DNA of 56,440 nucleotides from IMG/VR virus record IMGVR_UViG_3300038701_000314, positions 1 to 56,440 of that record; one strand, written 5' to 3'. Made by a program: the position numbers and the translations under genes. The notes beneath the pieces were generated by a model. The model did no database searches and was not told where the DNA came from. It saw nothing but the letters and a program-made list of their open reading frames with translations. This document shows, piece by piece, positions 37,218-44,968 of this stretch. Position 1 is the stretch's first letter. Every line of letters begins with the position of its first letter. Origin of the DNA: a virus.

Positions 37218-39143
37218 ATGTCCTCAGGATACACTAGACAATCTGCTGCTGAGATTATTCCCTCCGCTGTTGTTAAGTCGTCTTCGTTTAACGCTGAGTT
37301 AAATAAACTCAGAGATGCTTTTGTCTTCAGTACGAACGGGACCACAGGGCATACTCACGATGGGTCTTCTGACGAAGGCTCTTACGTACCTCTCATTGCA
37401 GATGTAGACGGCAACAACAAAGCTGTAGTAAACACTACCAACAATCGTATTGAGTTTTATGTCTCAGTCTCTGATTCCCCTATAGAACAAGTCCGTGTCC
37501 AAGACGGAGCTATTGTTCCCGTGACTACTAATGATGTAGACCTAGGTGCTTCAGCAGCTAAATTTAAAGACCTTCACCTAGCGGGTGATGCGGAAGTAAC
37601 TGGTACTGTCACCTCTACAGGAGGTTTTGTTGGGGATGTTACGGGTGATATTACAGGTGACATTGTAGGGGACGTGACAGGAGACCTTACAGGGAATGTA
37701 ACTGCCTCCTCTGGGTCTAGTACTTTTACTAACGTAACGATCAATGGTACTATTGACGTAACTAATACCCCTATTGTAAACGTAGCTGATCCTACCCTAG
37801 ACCAACACGCTGCCACCAAAGCATACGTAGATACTCAAGTAAGTGGCCTTGTGGACGCTGCTCCGGGTACTTTGGACACTCTCAATGAGCTTGCTGCTGC
37901 TCTAGGAGATGACCCTGATTTTGCTACAACAATTACTACGAGTATAGGCACTAAAGTCTCTAAGTCTGGGGATAGTATGACAGGTTCTCTGGCTATGGGG
38001 TCTAACAAGATCACAGGTTTGGGGGCACCGACAACAGGTACTGATGCTACAACTAAAGCTTACGTAGACGGTATCCTTGGGTCTGCTACTTCTGCTTCTG
38101 ATAGTGCTGACGAGGCCGCTGCTAGTGCCGCCGCTGCTGCTACAAGCTATGACGCTTTTGATGACCGCTATCTAGGTTCTAAAGCTTCTGACCCTTCAGT
38201 GGATAACGACGGAAATGCTCTCCTCACTGGAGCACTCTACTGGAATACCTCTGACAACCAACTAAAAGTCTACAATGGGGCTACTTGGAGTAACGCCGTA
38301 TTCGACACAGCAGGTGCTCTTTTTAGCTCTAACAACCTTTCAGATGTAGCCGACCCGGATGAATCTTTAGTTAATATACTCCCCTCCCTCACCGGCAACG
38401 CGGGCAAGTTCCTGACTGTCAACGGCGCTGAGACCGGTCCAGAGTGGCAAGCATCGCCAGCGAAACAGGTGGTTAGCTATCTCGACACATTCACGGCGTC
38501 CGGCACTTGGACAAAGCGGGCTGGTGCTTTTGCTGTCGAAGTCTATGCCGTTGGCGGCGGGCAAAGCGGCGGAAGGGTATCGGTCTCTTTTCAAAGCGCC
38601 GGTGGCGGCGGGGGTGAAGGGGCTATTCGGGTTTTTCGAGCCTCTGCCTTGTCCGCAACCGAGACGGTCACAGTTGGTGCTGGAGGCGCTGCCCGAACAA
38701 CAGGGGATCAAAACTACGGTTTGGTAGGCGGGTCAACTTCATTCGGAACTCATGTTACTGCAAGAGGCGGGGGGAAAGCTGGAAACGTAACTACTAAAAC
38801 AAACCAAGGCGGCGGTGGTCAGCTTGGTGGAGGAACCACATCCCCTCACGTGCATGGTCAGGGTGGCTATTCTTCTGGCGGGGGCACCGGTGCTGTCTTT
38901 TCAGCCGATGGCGGGGATTCAACTATTGGTGGCGCGGGAGGTGCATCACCAAGCGGTACTCCCGGCACGTCAACCTTTGGTGGTGATGGTGGCGCTGGGT
39001 CTACAACGAGCGGTGTAGCTGCCAGTGACGGTGAAGTTCCGGGCGGTGGCGGTGGAGCATCCCGAGCAGCAGCACCCGGTGATTCAGGGGCTGGCGGTGA
39101 CGGTGCTGTCTACGTGACAACTTATTGCTTGGAGGACGTGTGA
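37218..39143 (+). CDS. Tail fibre protein with Gly-rich C-terminal domain
   Basis: A 641-residue fibre. Residues 1-120 bind the virion; residues 130-165 contain GDVTGDITGDIVGDVTGDLT, short repeats of a triple-stranded shaft. Residues 195-285 have the fibre pattern LNELAAALGDDPDFATTITT then SLAMGSNKITGLGAPTTGTD-ATTKAYVD, as in T4-type fibres. Residues 430-641 are Gly-rich (FQSAGGGGGEGAIRVF, VPGGGGGASRAAAPG), resembling receptor-tip domains built of polyglycine helices. From about 38384 the DNA is more GC-rich than upstream, so the tip appears to have been exchanged. The stop overlaps the next gene's ATG. Confidence 0.82.
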   Translation: MSSGYTRQSAAEIIPSAVVKSSSFNAELNKLRDAFVFSTNGTTGHTHDGSSDEGSYVPLIADVDGNNKAVVNTTNNRIEFYVSVSDSPIEQVRVQDGAIVPVTTNDVDLGASAAKFKDLHLAGDAEVTGTVTSTGGFVGDVTGDITGDIVGDVTGDLTGNVTASSGSSTFTNVTINGTIDVTNTPIVNVADPTLDQHAATKAYVDTQVSGLVDAAPGTLDTLNELAAALGDDPDFATTITTSIGTKVSKSGDSMTGSLAMGSNKITGLGAPTTGTDATTKAYVDGILGSATSASDSADEAAASAAAAATSYDAFDDRYLGSKASDPSVDNDGNALLTGALYWNTSDNQLKVYNGATWSNAVFDTAGALFSSNNLSDVADPDESLVNILPSLTGNAGKFLTVNGAETGPEWQASPAKQVVSYLDTFTASGTWTKRAGAFAVEVYAVGGGQSGGRVSVSFQSAGGGGGEGAIRVFRASALSATETVTVGAGGAARTTGDQNYGLVGGSTSFGTHVTARGGGKAGNVTTKTNQGGGGQLGGGTTSPHVHGQGGYSSGGGTGAVFSADGGDSTIGGAGGASPSGTPGTSTFGGDGGAGSTTSGVAASDGEVPGGGGGASRAAAPGDSGAGGDGAVYVTTYCLEDV

Positions 39144-40015
39144 TGCGGGCGCTAATTGTTGAGAACGGCGTTGTTGTCAATGCGACGAAGGTGGCAGATG
39201 CAGACTTTGCCGATGCGCAAGGCTGGATTGTCTCGGACTTGGGGCAGATCGGTGATCTTTGGGACGGCGAGGCGTTCACCAGCCCACCGAAGCCTCCGGT
39301 TTACGCCACAGCCGCAGAAGCCCGCCTTGCGATGGTCAAGTGGATCGACGGGCTGACCGCGCAAGTGATGGACCAGTACCCCCGCGCAGTGCAAGCCCGG
39401 TGGTCAATCGAGGAAGCGGCGGCGCGAGCGGTCAAAGCGGACACCGCCACGGCTGACCAGCTTGCGCTTGTGACCAACGAAGGGGCAGCAAAGGGCCGGA
39501 CGCCAACCGAACATGCGGACGCCATCATCGCCAATGCCGACAGGTTCCGCGCCATCGCTGACCAGATCAACACGCTGTTCTTGGCGACTGACAAGGCGCT
39601 GACCGACGAAACCAACCCTGAGCAGTACGAGGCCATCCTTGACGGGGCAAAAGCGCAAGCGGCACCACTCGCAGCAGCGTATGGATTGAGCACATGACCT
39701 ACGCCGAACACTTCCGCGAATTGACAGGCCGCGACATGACCAAAGCGCAGGAAGCGCAGGCGTCGGGTATCGTGGACATCGCCACGGCCAAGCGTAACTT
39801 AGAAGCTCAGATCGGCAGCGCGATTGACGTGGTGCGGGACGCAACGGGCTTGCCGGTCACGGCTGCGGACATTGCACCACGGCTGACAACAACGGGCAGC
39901 GTGTCGCGGGTATCACCGGGCAGCGCGGGGCGGTTTGTTGATGCCATCCCCGCCGAACGGCTGATTGAGTTGGCACGGCAGGACTTGGACCCGGTGATAT
40001 GGGCATTCCGACGGT
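38384..40015 (+). other. GC-rich foreign segment in the fibre locus
   Basis: From about 38384 (inside the fibre gene) to about 40015 (inside 39694-40137), codon use is shifted to G/C-ending forms, with a milder stretch near 38720-38880. It covers the fibre tip, the whole of 39143-39697 and most of 39694-40137. The right border coincides with the start of a repeat domain that belongs to the phage (RRYLNRTPEESG). Confidence 0.72.
39143..39697 (+). CDS. Tail fibre assembly-like protein, 184 aa
   Basis: Starts at 39143 (MRALIVENGVVVNATKVADA) and shows the common fibre-chaperone form: short N-terminal beta unit, LWDGEAFTSPPKPPVYATAA at residues 42-61, then a long helical region (EAADRALKADT-like, QLALVTNEGAAKGRTPTEHA). 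Such proteins help fold or trimerise the fibre encoded immediately upstream. Wholly within the GC-rich segment, so it probably moved together with the fibre tip. Its stop overlaps the next gene. Confidence 0.7.
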   Translation: MRALIVENGVVVNATKVADADFADAQGWIVSDLGQIGDLWDGEAFTSPPKPPVYATAAEARLAMVKWIDGLTAQVMDQYPRAVQARWSIEEAAARAVKADTATADQLALVTNEGAAKGRTPTEHADAIIANADRFRAIADQINTLFLATDKALTDETNPEQYEAILDGAKAQAAPLAAAYGLST

Positions 40016-40137
40016 ACTTAAATCGTACTCCAGAGGAGTCTGGCTACAGGTACTACACCAACCAAATAAACAATGGCCGACCCGAGTGGGAAGTAATTCG
40101 AGAGATTGAACTAAGCGACGAGGCTGAATCAAAATGA
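39694..40137 (+). CDS. Hybrid small protein with a DUF4214-like end, 147 aa
   Basis: Residues 1-105 (MTYAEHFRELTGRDMTKAQE onward) are GC-rich in coding and helical, with no family I recognise. Residues 106-145 (FRRYLNRTPEESGYRYYTNQ then INNGRPEWEVIREIELSDEA) return to phage codon use. They match the repeats in 40493-42760 (FxxYxGRxPxxxGLxYYxxQLxxGRPLxEVxxEI), like DUF4214. The gene thus looks fused at the border of the foreign segment. Confidence 0.68.
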   Translation: MTYAEHFRELTGRDMTKAQEAQASGIVDIATAKRNLEAQIGSAIDVVRDATGLPVTAADIAPRLTTTGSVSRVSPGSAGRFVDAIPAERLIELARQDLDPVIWAFRRYLNRTPEESGYRYYTNQINNGRPEWEVIREIELSDEAESK

Positions 40138-40496
40138 CCTTTTACAAAGGAGGTTCTAGAGGTTGGGTAGTCTCTGAGGATTTGCTTTGGGGTCGCGGAC
40201 GTAACTGGGAAGACACAGAGGATAAACCTGATCGCATTCCTTCAGGTTTTGAATTTGAAAGCAGCGTACCTAAGTGGGTTCCTTCTTTTGTACTTAGTAG
40301 AGACGATCCTTATTTTCTTTTACCGGCTGCTGTCCATGATTGGTACCTTGATAACGGTTTTAGACGTTCTTTTTGTGATAGTCAGTGGTACGACGCGGCC
40401 CTTAAAAGTAAGGCACCTAAGTTAAAGAGAAATATAATCTACTTATTTATGGTCCTTAGATCATGGTTACTAGGAAAGAACGAGATATTTAAATGA
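40134..40496 (+). CDS. DUF1353 phage protein, 120 aa
   Basis: Residues 35-75 (RIPSGFEFESSVPKWVPSFV, then LLPAAVHDWYLDN) match the DUF1353 signature: a GF-x-x-x-x-S-x-P turn followed by A-A-x-x-H-D-W. The family is common beside fibre and lysis genes of many phages; its function is not established, though the invariant His-Asp suggests a metal or hydrolytic site. A hydrophobic helix near the end (IYLFMVLRSWLLG) may bind membrane. Confidence 0.78.
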   Translation: MTFYKGGSRGWVVSEDLLWGRGRNWEDTEDKPDRIPSGFEFESSVPKWVPSFVLSRDDPYFLLPAAVHDWYLDNGFRRSFCDSQWYDAALKSKAPKLKRNIIYLFMVLRSWLLGKNEIFK

Positions 40497-42760
40497 ATAC
40501 AGACCAGAAGTATAAGCTCCTTAGTATGATGGGTTACAAAGGCCCTAAAGATGAAGGTCTGATGTCTTCCTTTATCGAGTCTAACCCAGCGGCTGGGGCT
40601 AAAATGGGTCAGTTCATGTCTGCGTCTCAAGGATTTGCTGACGGGGGTTTGGTCATAGGCCAAAAAACTGACTTAGGTGGTGGTGTTTCTCTGAGACCTT
40701 ATACAACCTCCCAAGGACAACAAAAGTATCAAGTCATGGGGACAGACGCGTCTAATAGATTTAGGAAAGTTTTTAACTCAGAGAGTGAAGCTCAACAATT
40801 TATTTCCTCCTTAGGTTCAACCTCAAGCAGTCCTCGTCAGACTACTACTACTACCGCTACTTCAACCCCTCAAACTAACACTTCTTCTACTGGTGGTAGC
40901 CAAATCAATAATCTTTTTCAGCAGTACCTAGGTAGAGCGCCCGCAAGCGACTATTACTCCAATCAATTAGCTCAAGGTCGTCCTATCTCTGAGATTGAGG
41001 CTGAACTTAAAAATAGTGAAGAAGCTAAGTCGTATAGTCAGACTTCTACACAGAACCCTAACGCACCAACAACGCCAGTTCAATCTCCTGCTCAAGACAA
41101 CTCAGGTGGTTACGGTAATTGGAAACAGGGTGGTTACTGGACTACAAACAACCAAGGAACTCCTACTTTTGTTAGTCCTCAAGGAAATCCTGCCACCCCT
41201 CCGGCTAACGAACAAAGTGCTTATCAAGATGTAACTAGATTATTTCAGTCTTACGCTGGACGTGCGCCTGCTATAGAGGGTTTGAACTACTACGTAGGAC
41301 AACTAACAGGTGGCAGACCACTGGCTGAAGTCGAGGCTGAAATAGCTCGTAACTCAGGTGTAGCTCCCGCTGAAGGCTCCGGTACTCAAACTCCAGCTTG
41401 GCAGAAGGAGACTCCTACAGGTGGTCAAGGTGTATCTACTCAAGTAGGTAGCGTTGAACAAGCTGAAGCTCTGGGTAGGATAAGGGATACCTTTAGGTCT
41501 AACCTAGGCCGTAATATCGAGCAAGAAGGTCTTGACTATTACATGCAGCAGGTAGCCGCCGGTCGCCCTTTGTCTGATGTCTTGAATGAGATTATTAGGT
41601 CTCCTGAGTCTCAACAGTACGGCAACGAACAGTGGAACCAACAGCAAGGTGCCGCTCAGGCTCAAAGGGACATGGCTACTACTGCCTATACAAATCCTGC
41701 TGGTTTAACTACTCAACAAACTGTTGCACAACTTACTCCGGGTGAAGGCACACTTATCCCTGAAGGCACAGGGCAAGTTACTGGTACTGTAGGTTACGAT
41801 GCTTCTACCATTGACCCAACTACAGGTCAAGCTCAAGCTCCCGAGGATATCGGTACAGCTACGTATGAAGCACAGCAGATCAGTGACCAACTACAAGGTA
41901 CACTTGGTGACCTAGAAGCTCAGACTGCTACACCTTCCGCTGAAGCTACGGTACGGGGTCAGCTTGAAATCCTTATGGATGACTTTGAGGATGGTACTCC
42001 TCCGTGGGCATCAGGAGCCATGCGGCAGGCTACAGCTATCATGCAACAAAGGGGCCTTGGTGCTTCCTCTATGGCTGGTCAGGCTATCACTCAGGCTGCT
42101 CTTGAGGCGGCAACTAACATTGCACAGCAAGATGCTCAGACCTACGCTACATTTGAACTACGTAACCTAGATAATAGGCAACAAACGGCTATCTTCAAAG
42201 CCCAGCAGCGTATCACAGGTCTATTCACGGATCAAGCTGCTGTCAATGCTTCTCGTCAGTTCAATGCTTCTAGCGAGAACCAGACCAATCAGTTCATGGC
42301 TTCTCTTCAGGAGTCTGTGTCTAGGTTCAATGCCTCTCAGGTAGCAGCTATTGCTGAGATTAATGTCAACGCTGAGAATGCAGCTAAACAGTTCAACTCC
42401 CAGATGACTGACATGAGGGAGCGATTCAATGCTTCTAACAGCTTGGTTATCTCTCAGGCTAATGCTCAGTGGCGTCAGAATCTGAACACTATCAACACTG
42501 CTGCTCAGAATGATGCTAACAGGGACTACGTTAAGACTGTCAATGCAATTACTACTGCTGCTCTGGACCAGTTGTGGCAAAGGGAACGAGACCTTATGAC
42601 CTTCGCCTTCAGTGGTTCTGAGTCGTCTTTGGAACGTGAACTTCAGATGATGTTGGCAGACAAACAAGAAGACCTAGTGAAGTGGCAAGAAGGTAAAGCT
42701 GAAGATGCCGCTTGGGGTGAACTCTTAGGTTCAGTTGTAAGTAAGGTGCTTGACTGGTAA
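40493..42760 (+). CDS. Internal/virion protein with three DUF4214-like repeats, 755 aa
   Basis: After MNTDQKYKLLSMMGYKGPKD and a GFADGGLV peptide come three related repeats separated by Gln/Thr/Pro-rich linkers. They are FQQYLGRAPASDYYSNQLAQ (near residue 142), FQSYAGRAPAIEGLNYYVGQ (near 251) and FRSNLGRNIEQEGLDYYMQQ (near 331). Residues 470-740 are a long helical, Gln/Ala/Asn-rich region. The repeats resemble DUF4214, usually found in extracellular carbohydrate-binding or S-layer-like proteins. Size and position next to other large virion genes suggest an ejected internal protein. Confidence 0.75.
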   Translation: MNTDQKYKLLSMMGYKGPKDEGLMSSFIESNPAAGAKMGQFMSASQGFADGGLVIGQKTDLGGGVSLRPYTTSQGQQKYQVMGTDASNRFRKVFNSESEAQQFISSLGSTSSSPRQTTTTTATSTPQTNTSSTGGSQINNLFQQYLGRAPASDYYSNQLAQGRPISEIEAELKNSEEAKSYSQTSTQNPNAPTTPVQSPAQDNSGGYGNWKQGGYWTTNNQGTPTFVSPQGNPATPPANEQSAYQDVTRLFQSYAGRAPAIEGLNYYVGQLTGGRPLAEVEAEIARNSGVAPAEGSGTQTPAWQKETPTGGQGVSTQVGSVEQAEALGRIRDTFRSNLGRNIEQEGLDYYMQQVAAGRPLSDVLNEIIRSPESQQYGNEQWNQQQGAAQAQRDMATTAYTNPAGLTTQQTVAQLTPGEGTLIPEGTGQVTGTVGYDASTIDPTTGQAQAPEDIGTATYEAQQISDQLQGTLGDLEAQTATPSAEATVRGQLEILMDDFEDGTPPWASGAMRQATAIMQQRGLGASSMAGQAITQAALEAATNIAQQDAQTYATFELRNLDNRQQTAIFKAQQRITGLFTDQAAVNASRQFNASSENQTNQFMASLQESVSRFNASQVAAIAEINVNAENAAKQFNSQMTDMRERFNASNSLVISQANAQWRQNLNTINTAAQNDANRDYVKTVNAITTAALDQLWQRERDLMTFAFSGSESSLERELQMMLADKQEDLVKWQEGKAEDAAWGELLGSVVSKVLDW

Positions 42761-43449
42761 TGGATTATACAAAAGCATACCTCAAACTAGCTAACTACCA
42801 ACCTGAGACTATCCGAGAGGAAGCCTCTAAGGGTGGTCTTGGCGGTCGTCGTAGAGAAGTGACTAGAACTCCCTTGGATGTACCTGAACAAGAAGACATA
42901 GCACAAAAGTACTACGGTATGGTCAAGTCTATCCGTAGGGAACCCCCTAAAGAAGAAGAGCTTACTGACTACCTAGACCGTGATATGTCTAAGTCAGAAG
43001 AAGCACCTAAAGCTTCACCTAGACCTAAGGGCCGTCCTATTCGGGTTGAAGATATGGACGAAAGGGAACTCTTAGCTAAGACTATTCAAGCTGAAGCCGG
43101 AAACCAAAACTTTAAAGGTAAGCTTGCAGTTGGCGAAGTTATTTCTAACCGAGTAGCCTCAGGACGTTGGGGTGGTTCTCTTGAGTCTGTTATCCTTGCT
43201 GATGGACAATTTTCAGCTTGGAACTCAGTGACTGGTTACGCAGGCGGGGAACAAGGTCAAGACATGAACAAGATGAGACCTAGTAAAGAAGCCTACAAAG
43301 CTGCCGATGCTATCTTGTCTGGTGAGTATCAACCTATTACAGGTGGTGCTTTGAATTACTACGCGATTATCCCCGGTGTCTCAGAGAAGCCTGCTTGGGC
43401 TAAAGAGAACTTCAAGAAAATTGGCGACCATTACTTTGGAACTGCATAA
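42760..43449 (+). CDS. SleB-like cell wall hydrolase, 229 aa
   Basis: Residues 1-95 are charged and helical. From about 105, ELLAKTIQAEAGNQNFKGKL then AVGEVISNRVASGRWGGSLE and FSAWNSVTGYAGGEQ give the SleB/CwlJ hydrolase domain, with the catalytic Glu in AEAGNQ. ALNYYAIIPGVSEKPAWAKE closes it. Such domains cleave peptidoglycan. Set among internal virion genes, it probably opens the wall during DNA entry, distinct from the lysis endolysin at 20176. Confidence 0.85.
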   Translation: MDYTKAYLKLANYQPETIREEASKGGLGGRRREVTRTPLDVPEQEDIAQKYYGMVKSIRREPPKEEELTDYLDRDMSKSEEAPKASPRPKGRPIRVEDMDERELLAKTIQAEAGNQNFKGKLAVGEVISNRVASGRWGGSLESVILADGQFSAWNSVTGYAGGEQGQDMNKMRPSKEAYKAADAILSGEYQPITGGALNYYAIIPGVSEKPAWAKENFKKIGDHYFGTA

Positions 43450-43458
43450 GGATTACAG

Positions 43459-43995
43459 ATGATTACTGGACCTATTCCCGGTGAGTCTCTCACCAAACCC
43501 CCTAAGAACTATAACTGGGAGCGTCCTCCTGAGATTAGTGATCCTGAGGAGGCTATCATTGTACACCTTGAACGTCTACAGGACGAAGACCGTATGAACA
43601 TTATCCTTGATGCTCTGGAGTTTGAAGCCCTTGACCTCAAGACTTTGGTTCAAGGTATGATGAGGAGTGCTGTAGCTAACGGTGTTCACAACATTGATGT
43701 TGGCCTCATCGCTGCTCCTATCGTGCATGAGTACATCAAGCAGACTGCTGAAGCTCTAGATATCGAGTTTGACGAAGGTCTTGGTGTCGAAGAAGAACGT
43801 GAGAAGTCTCAAATGAATCGTACTGCTCTCATGGCTCAAAAGAAACTCAAGAAACTCAAGATGGAACCTACAGAGTTTACTCGTGATGAAGTAGTTGAGG
43901 AGGATGCCTCTGAGATTGCTAAAGAGGTAGCGCCTTCTAACGCTAAGGGTCAAGGTAAGGGCCTAGGTGCTCGTCCAATGAAAGAGGAGATGTAA
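43459..43995 (+). CDS. Probable virion protein, 178 aa
   Basis: A 178-residue helical protein. It starts MITGPIPGESLTKPPKNYNW, continues with IIVHLERLQDEDRMNIILDA and ends in a Lys-rich helix (MAQKKLKKLKMEPTEFTRDE) plus a Gly/Lys tail. No domain recognised. Its place between the wall hydrolase and the large internal proteins suggests a small internal or assembly protein. Confidence 0.62.
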   Translation: MITGPIPGESLTKPPKNYNWERPPEISDPEEAIIVHLERLQDEDRMNIILDALEFEALDLKTLVQGMMRSAVANGVHNIDVGLIAAPIVHEYIKQTAEALDIEFDEGLGVEEEREKSQMNRTALMAQKKLKKLKMEPTEFTRDEVVEEDASEIAKEVAPSNAKGQGKGLGARPMKEEM

Positions 43996-43996
43996 G

Positions 43997-44968
43997 GTGG
44001 GTTTCGCGGCTGGATTTACGAAAGGTTTCATTCGTCAGAGTGAGATGAACCAAGCTCGTAGGGAGCAAGAAGCTGACCGTGAGTTCACAGCTAAACGGGA
44101 TGAAGAAGCTTTTGAACGACAGAAGCAACTAGCTGACTATCAAGCTAAACTAGAAACTCGACAACAGATGTTACTTAGTGGTTTGGCCTCTAGGCGTGGT
44201 GCTGCCTCCAAGGATGCTTCCAAGATTTCCACTGACTTTGCACAGCTTCAGGCTATTGGTGTGGACGAAGAGAACCTACAGAGGATTCAGTCAACTAACA
44301 ACCCTGAGTCTATTTCTAACATTACTAAGATGATTAGTGACCAGTACGAGGCTGCACTTGAAGCTGGTCCTCAGTTTGCTCAAGAGTTCAGGACTAATAT
44401 CAACCAATACCTTGAGACTGGTCTGGTTATCAACCCCTCCGAGGATGTATCCTTTGAATTTCAAGGTGAAATCTTTGATACTACTCAACCGGGGTCTGCT
44501 GGTCTTGTCTTTGACGAGCGTCCTACTGCTCCTGCTGAACTGACTGAGATTGAGAAAGTAGAAGAGCGTGTTGTACGAGACACTATTACAGCAGCCAAGA
44601 CGGATAACTCCCGTATCAATACTGCCGTTACCCAACTGAACAAACTCAAGGAACAGGCTGATCCTACTGAAAGGGCTGCACTCCAGTACACTGAACAAGT
44701 ACTACTGAACCGTAGGGAACTAATCGAGCAAGCTACTAACTTCTGGTCTGAAAATCAAGACCCATCTGCTGTCTTCCAACTTTACGGTACTCAGAACACA
44801 GATGCTATTCTTGAATCTCTAGGTACTCGTGTCAAGAAGACTCAGCTTTCACCTATGTTTAATCAGGACTACGGTAAAGGAGCTAACCTAGATTTGTCTG
44901 GGGTTCCTGACGCCTACAAACCTTTTGTCAAAACTGCTCTGGATCGTCTAGGTTTTAAGTATGAATGA
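43997..44968 (+). CDS. Internal virion protein, coiled coil, 323 aa
   Basis: Starts at GTG (MGFAAGFTKGFIRQSEMNQA) with GAGGAG upstream. A short N-terminal hydrophobic piece is followed by coiled-coil helices (EQEADREFTAKRDEEAFERQ) and a mixed C-terminal half. It overlaps the start of the 1211-residue gene by 8 bases. By analogy with podophages, such a pair forms part of the ejection machinery; no enzymatic motif is seen. Confidence 0.66.
   Translation: MGFAAGFTKGFIRQSEMNQARREQEADREFTAKRDEEAFERQKQLADYQAKLETRQQMLLSGLASRRGAASKDASKISTDFAQLQAIGVDEENLQRIQSTNNPESISNITKMISDQYEAALEAGPQFAQEFRTNINQYLETGLVINPSEDVSFEFQGEIFDTTQPGSAGLVFDERPTAPAELTEIEKVEERVVRDTITAAKTDNSRINTAVTQLNKLKEQADPTERAALQYTEQVLLNRRELIEQATNFWSENQDPSAVFQLYGTQNTDAILESLGTRVKKTQLSPMFNQDYGKGANLDLSGVPDAYKPFVKTALDRLGFKYE

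Noticed and set aside
39301-39844. Antisense frames of 136 and 146 residues opposite the fibre assembly gene
   Set aside because: Shadow frames in GC-rich DNA with no ribosome binding site; the plus-strand genes have stop-start overlaps and a recognisable form.
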